DNA of 47,832 bases from NCBI GenBank assembly GCA_041751095.1, contig JBGSYC010000103.1:1-47832 (forward strand), in the 5' to 3' direction. This DNA is from JADCRZ01 sp041751095. GTDB lineage: Bacteria; Bacteroidota; Bacteroidia; Chitinophagales; Chitinophagaceae. This document shows, piece after piece, positions 8,898 through 17,973 of this stretch. A program made the translations under genes and the position numbers. The first letter of the stretch is position 1; each line of letters opens with the position of its first letter. A model generated the notes under the pieces. The model saw only the letters and a program-made list of their open reading frames with translations. It searched no databases and was not told where the DNA came from.

Positions 8898-11800
8898 CTA
8901 AAAGTCCATGCCCAGGGCAAAATGCAACAGCGGTTTACCCCTGAAAAAGCCATTCATTTCCCAGCCTGAGTCCAATCTTATGAAGTAACCTAATAGCGTG
9001 CTGCGTACGCCAAAACCATAACCTCCCACAAAGGGTCCAATTCCGCCGGCTTTAATTTTAATCGAAACCGGGCTGCCCGGGTAAACCACCTGTGGACGTT
9101 CAATTTTGCTATATGCGCCATTCCACGCGGTGCCCAGGTCAAAAAACTGGATAACCTGGAAATTACGAAGGAAGGCATTATTGATCGGCCGGTTTAAAAG
9201 AGTAGAAAATAGGGGCAACCTGAACTCGCTGTTTAAAATCATTGAATTATTGCCATTGGCCACGTTTTGAGTAAATCCGCGCATATTAACAGCAAGGGAC
9301 TGGAATGCATAATCAGGGTCCTGCGGCCTGGGGGACTGGCTATATTTAGGAAATAATCCACCGTCTACACCTCCGAGGTAATAAATGATCTTCTGGTTAC
9401 CCCAGGAAAAATCGCCTGCTGCCCTTCCCGCCCAAATAAAGTTCCGGTAGATGGGATAATAGTAACGTCCATCAAAGCCGAAATTGAAGCTGTTCCGTCC
9501 ATCCTGTGTACCCAGCTTGCTGATCTGTGAATTGTAATCAACAAAGAATTTATAGCGCAAACCATTCATGATATTGGTTGCTTTCATGATGGAATTATCA
9601 TATACATATTCAAGGCGCATGAGGCCGTAGGAGCGCTTATTATCAGCAGCTTTAAGGGAGTTATCGTCTACCGCTTTTATAACAATCTTATCAGTTCTTA
9701 CTCCTAAGGAGATGCGAACACTTTTCACCCTGTCGAAAGGGTATTTGATGATTCCCTGGAACAAATTGGTAAAAAGCTTTGCGGGGTAACCGTCTGTTCC
9801 AGTGCTGCCCACATCAGTTCTGCGATAGTAAATGGCAGAATAATCTAACCTGCGTTTCAGGTAATCAAAACGGCCAAGATATTCAGATCCTGAATTTAAC
9901 AGTGACTGCGTCCCCGGTATGAATATATTGGGCGTGCCAACATTTACCGGGAAGCCCTGTCCTGCCGTATTCAGGAGAGGAGAGCGGAACATGCCTGTAA
10001 ACCTGAAATCCTCCAGCATATCGAAAATAGAAACAGAAACAAGGCCATTGAAGGCGCCATTATTCAGGTTAACCGGCAGGCTCCCGGTGTATGGCTGGTA
10101 ACGGGTGATCAGCACATCATTGTTAAACAGTGAACCGGTAACCTGGTCGATAGCGAATTTCAGTTTATAATCAAAACGCTTTGATTTCTCCAGCACCGAC
10201 AGCTCGCGATCCTCGCTTACGCCCTGGAACTGTCTTCCCAGGGTGGCGGAATCAGGCTTTTCACTGCCGAATTCAGACTCAAAAAGATCCTTACTTTTAA
10301 GGGTTGAATCACTTTCAGGCCTGAAGATCAACGCTTCCCCGCTGGCGATTCTCGCAGCTTCAATTGTTTTTCTGCGGAAATCGGTTGGCCTCGCGTTAAC
10401 ATTCCTCCGTCTCAGGGAATTTTCATCCACTTTGAGCTTATAAAGGAACTTTAAATCACCCTCCTGTCTGACTTCGCTAACCTGCCCCACATCTCCCCCG
10501 ACTTTCGTTTCTATTAAACTGCTTTGATAATTTGTTATGGGGAATACGTATGCTGAGTCATTGGTAAGGGAGACTGTAAATATCGAATCTGGTTCGCTTC
10601 GGTTATACGCCCGAAGCAGGGAATCAAGGTCTTTTTCTTCCGGGTTACGAAGAATATCTTCGCCTACTTTGTAAATCGTATCAACACCCGCCCTTTCCGT
10701 TTGAAAAAACCCGGCATACCGGTTACCTACTCCATTTTCATCACTTACAAAAGTAAAATGTGAGATATTGTATTGCGTTGGAAACCGTGCATTTCCGAAT
10801 TTTAGATTCGTAAGTTGTGATATCTGCTTGAACTCACTTCTGTTATAATTATCTACCAGGAAGACATTAAAACGGTTATCAGACGGCAACATCGTATCTG
10901 CCGTAATTGCCGTTTCGGAAGGACGATTGGAGGCATAAATAATTCCTGTTTTGTTTGGAAAGGCGACAAACGACGCATCGAGGTCGTCGTAAACGTCATT
11001 TGTTACCTGTTCGATGGTTTGTTTGTCGATCTTATACACAAAAATATCCGATTGCCCGTTCCTCACCGCGCTCAGCAAAAGAGTATTCCCATCAAGCATA
11101 AATTTGAAGTCCTGTATCAGATCAAATTCGGGAAGATCCTGCTTGATTGTTTTATATCTCGTTAAAAGGTCATAAACAAACAGTTTTATCTTGCCCTCCG
11201 CCCAGTAAACAACTGCAAGCCGGTTGCCCTTTCCATCCCACGCAAGCTGAGGGTAGTTTGGATTGGGTGTATTGTCCTGATTCCTGACACCGGTTTTCAA
11301 CAAAACTTTTCTATCTACATAGTTTTCGTAAAGCACCACTCTTTCGATGCCCCTTTTAAATTCCACTACTGCATAGGTCTGGCTCCGCGGCGCCGGGTTT
11401 GGAGTAAACCTGAAAAAGTCCCGGTAATTGCTTACCTCTTCCACTACTGACATGGAGCCTTTTGGCGAATTACGCCTTGCACGGATGTCCTTGTAATATT
11501 TTTGTTCCTGAAACTCCATGAACTCGCGGAGAAGATCTTTGAATTTCTTTTTGGCAATGCGTTGGGAAGCGCCATTCAGGTTACGGTAAACCCGGGCCAG
11601 GTATAAGAAATAGGTGACATTTTCTCTTTTATATGTTTCACCTATGTAATACCAGAAAGAGTGGCCTGCGAGCATGGGTTTATCAAAAGCGAAGTGGTAG
11701 AAGTTCTTGTAACTGCCGGAAAGCATGGCCGATTTAAGCTGGTCGTCCAGCTGTGTATTCCAATATTCCCCGGCATAAGAAATATACCCGTCTGTGAGCC

Positions 11801-12347
11801 ATTTGGGAAGGTCAAGCAGGGCCTGGTTTGCTGCGAACTCTCCGAGGTCGTCTCCAAAAAGAAGATTATCAACCAATATTCTGGCAATTCCTTCCCGTAT
11901 CTGGCGGCGAAGGTCGTTATGGTTGCCGTTATAATAAACGATTACCTTATTATTGACCAGCTTTGTATTACCGCCGATGGTTTGCCAGTCGTTGTTCAGT
12001 CCGATATTTGATTGCTGCAGTTCATTGAAATGATTGTATACGATAATATTTGCCCTTCGCTGTAAGCCATACTCCGTAAAAACTTCGAGACTTGGGAGTT
12101 CCTTTTCCGCCACCTGTGCCACATATTTTGCGAGAGGCTCACCGTTCTGGCTATAATAACTGTTGAAATTTTCAGTCTGTAAATATGCCCATTTGAATTT
12201 CTTAAATTGCACCCGGTTTTTGCCAAACTCAACATTGTTAACCTGCCCGTTTACCGCACCAGCAAAAATAAATAGAATGAGGAAGTTTATGATGAAAGAA
12301 AGTCTGCTGTAGTTATTTGTCTTCAAAGAATACTTCTGAACTTGCAT
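8898..12347 (-). CDS. peptidase-like/TolB-propeller/BamA-like outer-membrane protein
   Basis: An 1149-residue exported protein with three regions. After a signal peptide (about residues 1-35, ending FAGAVNGQ), residues 40-290 resemble the MA-type metallopeptidase fold found beside TolB propellers. The place where the zinc motif HExxH is expected reads RRQIREGIARIL (147-158), so catalysis looks lost, while LPKWLTDGYISY (180-191) is kept. Residues about 300-560 contain TolB-like propeller blades (WDGKGNRLAVVYW; FMLDGNTLLLSAVRNG; YASNRPSE). The C-terminal 450 residues look like a BamA/Omp85-type beta-barrel ending in phenylalanine (LHFALGMDF), the usual outer-membrane assembly signal. The function is unknown. 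It may act in outer-membrane assembly or surface transport, which is inference from the domains. Confidence 0.72.
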   Translation of the reverse strand: MQVQKYSLKTNNYSRLSFIINFLILFIFAGAVNGQVNNVEFGKNRVQFKKFKWAYLQTENFNSYYSQNGEPLAKYVAQVAEKELPSLEVFTEYGLQRRANIIVYNHFNELQQSNIGLNNDWQTIGGNTKLVNNKVIVYYNGNHNDLRRQIREGIARILVDNLLFGDDLGEFAANQALLDLPKWLTDGYISYAGEYWNTQLDDQLKSAMLSGSYKNFYHFAFDKPMLAGHSFWYYIGETYKRENVTYFLYLARVYRNLNGASQRIAKKKFKDLLREFMEFQEQKYYKDIRARRNSPKGSMSVVEEVSNYRDFFRFTPNPAPRSQTYAVVEFKRGIERVVLYENYVDRKVLLKTGVRNQDNTPNPNYPQLAWDGKGNRLAVVYWAEGKIKLFVYDLLTRYKTIKQDLPEFDLIQDFKFMLDGNTLLLSAVRNGQSDIFVYKIDKQTIEQVTNDVYDDLDASFVAFPNKTGIIYASNRPSETAITADTMLPSDNRFNVFLVDNYNRSEFKQISQLTNLKFGNARFPTQYNISHFTFVSDENGVGNRYAGFFQTERAGVDTIYKVGEDILRNPEEKDLDSLLRAYNRSEPDSIFTVSLTNDSAYVFPITNYQSSLIETKVGGDVGQVSEVRQEGDLKFLYKLKVDENSLRRRNVNARPTDFRRKTIEAARIASGEALIFRPESDSTLKSKDLFESEFGSEKPDSATLGRQFQGVSEDRELSVLEKSKRFDYKLKFAIDQVTGSLFNNDVLITRYQPYTGSLPVNLNNGAFNGLVSVSIFDMLEDFRFTGMFRSPLLNTAGQGFPVNVGTPNIFIPGTQSLLNSGSEYLGRFDYLKRRLDYSAIYYRRTDVGSTGTDGYPAKLFTNLFQGIIKYPFDRVKSVRISLGVRTDKIVIKAVDDNSLKAADNKRSYGLMRLEYVYDNSIMKATNIMNGLRYKFFVDYNSQISKLGTQDGRNSFNFGFDGRYYYPIYRNFIWAGRAAGDFSWGNQKIIYYLGGVDGGLFPKYSQSPRPQDPDYAFQSLAVNMRGFTQNVANGNNSMILNSEFRLPLFSTLLNRPINNAFLRNFQVIQFFDLGTAWNGAYSKIERPQVVYPGSPVSIKIKAGGIGPFVGGYGFGVRSTLLGYFIRLDSGWEMNGFFRGKPLLHFALGMDF

Positions 12348-12418
12348 ATCCGTTTTTAATTGTGTATAAAATTATGTTTTTACCGCTAATCGGTGAAATT
12401 CGTTTAAATAATAAGACT

Positions 12419-13069
12419 ATGTTAACCGTTAAATCTTTTGAGTTCAGTCCTGTCCGGGAAAACACCTACTTATTGTTTAATGAATACAACGATTGCTGCA
12501 TAATTGATCCCGGCTGTTATTACAGCAATGAAAGAAAAGAACTCAAAGACTTTATTGTTGATTATAAGCTCACCCCTAAATATTTGTTAAACACTCATTG
12601 TCATCTTGACCATGTGTTTGGCAATAAGTTCGTGTATGATACTTATGCTACCGTCCTCCATATACATCAACGCGAAAAAGCCGTTTTAGATTATGCGCCT
12701 GTTTCAGCAAACATGTTTAATCTTCCCTTTGAAAATTATTCAAAAAAGCTGATCTTTCTTAACGAAGGGGATATTATCCGGCTGGGAAGTGATGAACTAA
12801 GGGTGTTGTTTACACCCGGGCATTCTCCGGGTCATGTGTGCTTTTATTGTAAAGCGCAAAGCTTTATTATTGGTGGAGATGTGCTTTTTAAGTTAAGTAT
12901 TGGCCGGACTGACCTGCCGGGAGGCGATTACCAGACACTGATCAGCAGCATACGCAATAAACTGTTTATTTTACCGGATGATGTGACCGTTTATCCGGGT
13001 CACGGCGAGCCAACAACCACCGGGTTTGAAAAAAAGCACAATCCTTTTCTGGCACCTCTCCGCTCCTGA
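12419..13069 (+). CDS. MBL-fold (glyoxalase II-like) metallo-hydrolase
   Basis: A 216-residue cytoplasmic metallo-beta-lactamase-fold hydrolase. The zinc motif is THCHLDH (H60, H62, D64, H65). Further ligands are in TPGHSPGH and YPGHGEPTT near the C-terminus, with GGDVLF supplying the bridging aspartate. The length and motif order match the small glyoxalase II-like/YcbL subfamily; the substrate is not known. An upstream in-frame start would add 34 residues overlapping the divergent gene. The ATG at 12419 places the first strand (MLTVKSFEFSPVRENTYLL) exactly as in the family, so it is chosen. The gene stands alone between two minus-strand genes. Confidence 0.88.
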   Translation: MLTVKSFEFSPVRENTYLLFNEYNDCCIIDPGCYYSNERKELKDFIVDYKLTPKYLLNTHCHLDHVFGNKFVYDTYATVLHIHQREKAVLDYAPVSANMFNLPFENYSKKLIFLNEGDIIRLGSDELRVLFTPGHSPGHVCFYCKAQSFIIGGDVLFKLSIGRTDLPGGDYQTLISSIRNKLFILPDDVTVYPGHGEPTTTGFEKKHNPFLAPLRS

Positions 13070-13173
13070 TGTCTTTTCCTCCTTTTAAACAGACACTGCA
13101 CGGGAAAGATTTAATTGGGAGTGCCATGTAGCTTACCGGCGTTTAGCTACGGCAAGGTGCCGACTGGTATGTA

Positions 13174-14676
13174 CTACAAATACTTCCCTACTACCGGGAG
13201 TTTCCGGAATTCCTTTCTTTCGATCCTGGCGATCAACAGAACGAAGGCGCCAAGGAATACCAGGCCCGAAACGTAATGAAGCCAGGTAACCGTGGGCGCA
13301 AGTTCGATTATTCCCTGCTGAAACAGGAAAAGGATTACGGTTATAACGAGGTAGGTAATCAGCTTTTTCTTGGCATAAGGGATCCGGTAATACTTCTGAC
13401 CAAGCATATAACTGGTTACCATCATAAATCCGTAGCAGCAAAACGTAGCCCATGCTGCCCCTGTGTAGCCCCAGATGGGTATCCACCAGATATTTAGCAA
13501 TATGGTAATTACAGCTCCTGCTATGGTAATGTAGGCGCCAAACATGTTCCTGTTGGTGAGTTTATACCAAACAGACAGGTTGTAATAAATTCCAAGGAAT
13601 ACGCTGCCCATTGCGAGGACCGGCACAATATGAATGCCTTCTGAATATTCCCTGAACTTTGATGCGATCAAAAGTTTCCATACATCAAGAAAGAGCGCAA
13701 CGATTAAAAACATGATGCAGCAGGCCATCACAAAGAACTTCATCACTCTTGCGTAGGTTCGTCTTGCGTCTTCCATCTTCGACTGGCTAAAAAAGAATGG
13801 CTCAGCTGCCAGCCTGAATACCTGGATAAAAATGGTAATTAGCACGGCGAGTTTATAGTTGGCGCCAAAAATTCCAAGCTCACGTTTTTCAAGCACCGGG
13901 CTAACATGTAAGATCTTCCGGTAAACAAGCCTGCTTAGCATCTCATTGATCATTCCCCCCAGTCCTACAATGATCAATGGATAAGAGTATATCATTACTT
14001 CCTTCCATAAAGACCTGTCAAACAAAAACCGGAAGCTTGCAAATTCCTTCCACAAAAAAACAAGGGTAAATGCACTCGCCAAAAGATTCGCTATGATAAA
14101 ATACCCGACTCCGATGTGGGGATCGTAAAAAAACAAAAAAGGATTTCGGGGTTCTTCCTTGTATAACGTTTTGCAAATAAAAAGAAAGAAAACAACAAAG
14201 GCAATATTGATTAGAATGTTGGCCACTTTGATAAAGGCATACTTTTGAGGCCTTCCTTCCAACCTTAATTTAGCAAACGGCAAAACTGATAATGTGTCGA
14301 AGAAAAGGATCCAGATCATCCACGTTACATATTCCGGATGGTCTGTTAACTCGATAAAAGATGTAATTGAATCCCTGCAAAAAAAAAGTATTACCGTTAG
14401 CAAAACCGTGCTGCAGATAATAGACACGGTTAATGTATTATAGAGCGTTGTTTTTTCTTTGTTCTGGGCAAAACGGAAAAAACTCGTTTCCAGTCCGTAA
14501 GTAAATAATATGTTAAGAAAAGGGATCACAGCATACACCTGGGTGAGGTCGCTGGTATTTACTGCATTAAAAAGGCGGAAGCCAAGCAAATTCAAACCAT
14601 AGCTAAGGAATCTGCTGACGATTGTGGGAATGCCATACCATAGGGTTTCCCCTGCCAGTTTTTTAATGCTGCTCAA
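13174..14676 (-). CDS. polysaccharide/lipid-linked sugar flippase (Wzx/MATE-like)
   Basis: A 500-residue integral membrane protein with 12-14 hydrophobic helices, typical of the oligosaccharide flippase (polysaccharide biosynthesis, RfbX/Wzx) family within the MOP superfamily. The N-terminal segment LAGETLWYGIPTIVSRFLSY matches the first amphipathic and transmembrane helices of these proteins. Such flippases move lipid-linked glycans across the inner membrane. No glycosyltransferase genes are adjacent, so the glycan is unknown. The start codon is TTG at 14676, 13 bases downstream of a perfect minus-strand TAnnTTTG box. Confidence 0.85.
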   Translation of the reverse strand: MSSIKKLAGETLWYGIPTIVSRFLSYGLNLLGFRLFNAVNTSDLTQVYAVIPFLNILFTYGLETSFFRFAQNKEKTTLYNTLTVSIICSTVLLTVILFFCRDSITSFIELTDHPEYVTWMIWILFFDTLSVLPFAKLRLEGRPQKYAFIKVANILINIAFVVFFLFICKTLYKEEPRNPFLFFYDPHIGVGYFIIANLLASAFTLVFLWKEFASFRFLFDRSLWKEVMIYSYPLIIVGLGGMINEMLSRLVYRKILHVSPVLEKRELGIFGANYKLAVLITIFIQVFRLAAEPFFFSQSKMEDARRTYARVMKFFVMACCIMFLIVALFLDVWKLLIASKFREYSEGIHIVPVLAMGSVFLGIYYNLSVWYKLTNRNMFGAYITIAGAVITILLNIWWIPIWGYTGAAWATFCCYGFMMVTSYMLGQKYYRIPYAKKKLITYLVITVILFLFQQGIIELAPTVTWLHYVSGLVFLGAFVLLIARIERKEFRKLPVVGKYL

Positions 14677-14689
14677 ATAAATTTTTGCG

Positions 14690-14697
14690 CAAATTTA
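14690..14697 (-). promoter_or_regulatory. promoter -7 box of the flippase gene
   Basis: Read on the minus strand this is TAAATTTG, an exact match to the Bacteroidota housekeeping -7 element TAnnTTTG. It lies 13 bases before the TTG start, implying a leader of only a few bases. No clear TTG -33 element was found at the usual spacing. Confidence 0.55.
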
Positions 14698-14826
14698 ATG
14701 GTATTTATCCTGCACCGTTTCTTTTTTGCGGCGAGCAGATATGCAGGGCGGATGTACAAAATTTTGTCAGGCATCTTTCCCTCTATTTGCGGAATTGATA
14801 ATACACCCAAACAAACAGGCGGAGTG

Positions 14827-15495
14827 TTATAGAATGTCGGATTCCTTAATGAGTCCGTGCTTCAATGCATATACCACTACACCGGCAGTATTTTTGGCAT
14901 TTATTTTCTCAAGAATCCTTGTGCGGTATCCTTCTACAGTCCTTTTGCTCAGGTAAAGCTTATTTCCTATTTCCTGCGCTGTACATTGCAGGCAGATGAG
15001 TTTAATGATTTCTTTTTCGCGGTCGGTAAACACCAGGGTTTCTCTTTTCCGGTAAGGATTAAACTGGCTTTTAACGATCATTGAAGCAAGCTTTGCAGAC
15101 GTATGCCTGCAGTAAAATACCCTGTCTTCATAAACATTTTCGATGGCTTCAAGTATCTCCTGTTTATCCGCATTTTTAAGCAGGTAACCCTTTGCTCCTG
15201 CTTCAAGCATTTCCACGATCAGGTTTTCTTCATCGAACATCGACAGCGCGATAATCTTTAAGTCGGGAAACTTCTGCAGCAATTGCCTGGTTGCCTCTAT
15301 GCCGTCCATACCCGGCATTTTAATATCTGTCATTACTACGTCCGGATGTGTTTCACCCGCAAGTGACAGTAGTTCTTTACCGTTTTCCGCCTGACCCACC
15401 AGATTGATATCTTCGTACCTCGATAGCATTAAGGCAAGTCCATCCCTGAAAATTTCGTGATCGTCGGCAATAAGAAGCCTGATATTGTATTTCAT
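14827..15495 (-). CDS. NarL/FixJ-family response regulator
   Basis: A 222-residue two-component response regulator. The receiver domain (about 1-125) has the acidic pair DD at 11-12, the phospho-acceptor D57 in VVMTDIKMPG, and the conserved lysine in LLKNA. A LuxR-type helix-turn-helix follows: FTDREKEIIKLICLQ with AQEIGNKLYLSKRTVEGYRT as the recognition region. It is the last gene of a minus-strand unit, 27 bases after the histidine kinase, which is its likely partner. Targets are unknown. Confidence 0.93.
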   Translation of the reverse strand: MKYNIRLLIADDHEIFRDGLALMLSRYEDINLVGQAENGKELLSLAGETHPDVVMTDIKMPGMDGIEATRQLLQKFPDLKIIALSMFDEENLIVEMLEAGAKGYLLKNADKQEILEAIENVYEDRVFYCRHTSAKLASMIVKSQFNPYRKRETLVFTDREKEIIKLICLQCTAQEIGNKLYLSKRTVEGYRTRILEKINAKNTAGVVVYALKHGLIKESDIL

Positions 15496-15522
15496 GGAAT
15501 GATATATGGATTTAAATATATG

Positions 15523-16272
15523 TCAAGTTAAAGGGATTTTGATAAAATAATTTGTTCCCTCACCAGGTTTGGACTCGAGTGAGAAGGTGCCGTTGAGTAT
15601 CTCACAGCGGCTTTCGAGGCTTTTAAGTCCAAGGCCATTGAATTTGTTTTTACCCGGGTCGGTATCAAACCCTTTGCCGTCATCTTTAGTGAGCAAAAGC
15701 AGATGACCGTTTTCTTCGCTAAGCCCCACCTGAAGGTTTTGCGCATGAGCATGTTTGATGGTATTGTGCAGGATTTCCTGGATCATCCTGAAGATGTGTA
15801 TTTCTTTTTCTTTTGGCACTAAGAAATCTTTCACAATAAAAAGCTGGATGTTTACCATGTTCTTATGCCTGATCTGCGAGATAAATTCTTTTACGGCTTC
15901 GGCGAGCCCGCGGCGTTCAAGTGTATTTGGCAGCAGGTTGTATGATATCTGTCGCATACTGCCGATGATCTCGTCCAGGTATTTGCCGGTTTTGCTAATC
16001 ACTTCCTGGTCATGGGGATCCTGTATGTCTATACTATTGATGTTAAGTTTAACAGCAGACAATAACGGGCCAAGGCTGTCATGTAGGTCAGTTGCGATTC
16101 GTTTCCGTTCGATCTCCTGCATGGTAATTTCAGCAAAAATCCTTTCTTTTTGCAGTTTGATATAATGCCGGTGATACCTGATAAGAGATATGATAAAGTA
16201 AGCCAGGATGATGCATACCAAAACTACAATCAGCAACACGGCCTTAAAGAATTCTTTCTCTTGCGGACTCAT
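15523..16272 (-). CDS. HisKA_3-type sensor histidine kinase with one membrane helix
   Basis: A 249-residue membrane-anchored kinase. It has one transmembrane helix (about 11-31), then a HisKA_3 dimerisation/phosphoacceptor helix with H64 in RIATDLHDSLGPLLS, then an HATPase domain (EILHNTIKHA N-box; DDGKGFD G1 box; GLGLKSLESR G2 box). No periplasmic sensor domain exists; almost nothing lies outside the membrane. The signal must therefore come through the helix or through a partner. The unknown multi-pass membrane protein and lipoprotein encoded just upstream are obvious candidates (inference). This class typically phosphorylates NarL/LuxR-type regulators, as found immediately downstream. Confidence 0.92.
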   Translation of the reverse strand: MSPQEKEFFKAVLLIVVLVCIILAYFIISLIRYHRHYIKLQKERIFAEITMQEIERKRIATDLHDSLGPLLSAVKLNINSIDIQDPHDQEVISKTGKYLDEIIGSMRQISYNLLPNTLERRGLAEAVKEFISQIRHKNMVNIQLFIVKDFLVPKEKEIHIFRMIQEILHNTIKHAHAQNLQVGLSEENGHLLLLTKDDGKGFDTDPGKNKFNGLGLKSLESRCEILNGTFSLESKPGEGTNYFIKIPLT

Positions 16273-16330
16273 ACTATTGGTTTCTCATGAAAGATAAGAT
16301 TTGAGCGGGAATGTTTCACCTGCGGTTGTG

Positions 16331-16993
16331 TTACATTTTATCTTTAAACATGTTACCTGTATTTGTTTCTTCCGGGATATAGTACATTCCAAAAGCATAA
16401 ATGATATTGGTAATCAGGTTGGCATAAACACTAATGGCAAACACAGCATTGATGAAGTTTTTACTAAAATCATACCCGAAATAGTTAAACGTCTGCGTGA
16501 TGATGCTAAATGTAAAATATATAATGATGCCGATGCAGATGATAAATCTTGCATTGTCGTAGAGCGATAGTGTACCCAGAATCATCGCCCGGTTTATTTC
16601 CCTGATGCTTAAGATCACCAGCATGAATGAATATGCGATCAGGAAAATGCGGTTGATGTTACTGATGTCCGATATTATAAAGTTCTCGACAGTCCAGCAG
16701 GCAAAAAGGATCGACAGCAGGAGGAAAAAGTTTTTTTTCTCTTTAAGGAAGCCCCATCTGTGAAATTGCACCACCAGCACAATACATTCCAGTAGTGAAA
16801 AAATATTCAGAAGTACCAGGTTCGTATGGTAGATACGGATAAGAAAGTAACTCATCATTTCAGTAAGAAATGAAATGACGATATATAAGACAAAGGGCTG
16901 GTAAGTATGCCTGATTTGTTTATACCTTACCAGCCCGATCACTAACGGAAATACGACCGACATGCCAAAGAGGAAATTATACTTGCCATCCAT
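16331..16993 (-). CDS. multi-pass membrane protein of unknown function, upstream of the kinase
   Basis: A 220-residue hydrophobic protein with about seven membrane-spanning segments and short polar loops, ending in a charged tail (ETNTGNMFKDKM). I recognise no named domain or catalytic motif. It lies 9 bases after the lipoprotein gene and 58 bases before the sensorless histidine kinase, all on the same strand. A role as membrane-embedded sensing partner for that kinase is plausible but inferred only from position. It could equally be an unrelated envelope protein. Confidence 0.72.
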   Translation of the reverse strand: MDGKYNFLFGMSVVFPLVIGLVRYKQIRHTYQPFVLYIVISFLTEMMSYFLIRIYHTNLVLLNIFSLLECIVLVVQFHRWGFLKEKKNFFLLLSILFACWTVENFIISDISNINRIFLIAYSFMLVILSIREINRAMILGTLSLYDNARFIICIGIIIYFTFSIITQTFNYFGYDFSKNFINAVFAISVYANLITNIIYAFGMYYIPEETNTGNMFKDKM

Positions 16994-17002
16994 AGCTATA
17001 TT

Positions 17003-17545
17003 CTAATTATCGTGCATTAATGGACTTTCGTCAGGGCATGCATCGGGGCACTCCTGGCTGCGTTCCATCGCATCTCCATCCGCACCAAAAGCCTGGGCTG
17101 ACTGGTTCCTTTTTGAAGTAGTCGTAGTGTCTGATTTGGGAGCAAGGATTTTGGTGATAATATCTCTTTGCCTTGTCGCCGGAACAATTACCAACTTCAC
17201 CGTACCGTTTGAATCCTGGCCGTAATATATCCGTATGCCTCCACTGGAATCAACCTGGTTTAACAAAGCTGCTATGGCATCGCGGTTGAAATACTCGGAA
17301 GTTAACATCCTGAAGGTGTTTTTATTCAGGAAGGTATCAAGCCTCGTCCTGCTGTCTTTGTATCTCCTGGTGAATTTGATCGCTTCGTCAAGAGAAATCA
17401 GATGTTCTGTTGCTCTTGCAGAATCAAATTTTATTGAATTATTCCCAGTGTTATTATTATCCCTTTGATTCTTACAACCTGCAATGGTTACAACTAAAAA
17501 AAACGTAACTGTAAAGATGTACAGTGAAAATTTACTGAATTTCAT
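17003..17545 (-). CDS. small predicted lipoprotein heading the two-component unit
   Basis: A 180-residue protein with a lipoprotein signal peptide; the lipobox TIAGC places the lipidated cysteine at residue 24. It is followed by a low-complexity Asn/Asp-rich linker (KNQRDNNNTGNNS). The mature part is a single small domain with no family I recognise. The C-terminus is unusual: a short Cys/Pro/Asp-rich tail, ECPDACPDESP. It is the first gene of a tightly spaced minus-strand unit with a membrane protein, a histidine kinase and a response regulator, so it may be a periplasmic input component (inference). Confidence 0.75.
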   Translation of the reverse strand: MKFSKFSLYIFTVTFFLVVTIAGCKNQRDNNNTGNNSIKFDSARATEHLISLDEAIKFTRRYKDSRTRLDTFLNKNTFRMLTSEYFNRDAIAALLNQVDSSGGIRIYYGQDSNGTVKLVIVPATRQRDIITKILAPKSDTTTTSKRNQSAQAFGADGDAMERSQECPDACPDESPLMHDN

Positions 17546-17718
17546 AATAATTGTTTGTGGGTTTTAGTATGCAAAATACAATACATACTTTCACTTACGT
17601 CAGGTATTAATTCTCTTCCTGCTAAGTAGAAGTACGTATTCAGATCAGGTAGTGATCCCCTTCCTTCCTTATCGGGCTTGCGTAAACTTTGCAATGTTTA
17701 ACCCCTAAACCTCGAACC

Positions 17719-17967
17719 ATGAAAGAAGCATTCAGCAACCAGGAGGTAAACCTTGAAACACCCCTTAGAGATGGTGGCGCAACAGCCTCTGAAATTAGCC
17801 AGGCTATGGAAAGTTCATTTGAATATACCGGCGAAGCCGCGTTAACGGTGATAGGTTCTGTAAGTGGTAAAAGATACCGCTTTGGTAAACCAGGCGCCCG
17901 CTTGTTAATTGATTTACCGGATGCATACGATATGAAACGTCTCCCTGTATTAAGAAAGCTGAATTAA
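17719..17967 (+). CDS. small orphan protein, 82 residues
   Basis: A short reading frame, isolated between two minus-strand genes. The ATG at 17719 is preferred over an upstream in-frame start. A near-consensus promoter sequence (TAAACTTTG at 17683-17691, one base longer than TAnnTTTG) lies about 27 bases upstream. The protein has no signal peptide or membrane helix. The C-terminal half, SVSGKRYRFGKPGARLLIDL, looks like a compact beta-rich fold with a basic patch. I recognise no family. It is likely to be real because of the amino-acid composition and promoter spacing, but this is unproven. Confidence 0.55.
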   Translation: MKEAFSNQEVNLETPLRDGGATASEISQAMESSFEYTGEAALTVIGSVSGKRYRFGKPGARLLIDLPDAYDMKRLPVLRKLN

Positions 17968-17973
17968 TTCACA

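Noticed and set aside
13133..13486. 117-codon minus-strand frame overlapping the flippase gene
   Set aside because: Alternate-frame shadow of the clear flippase gene.
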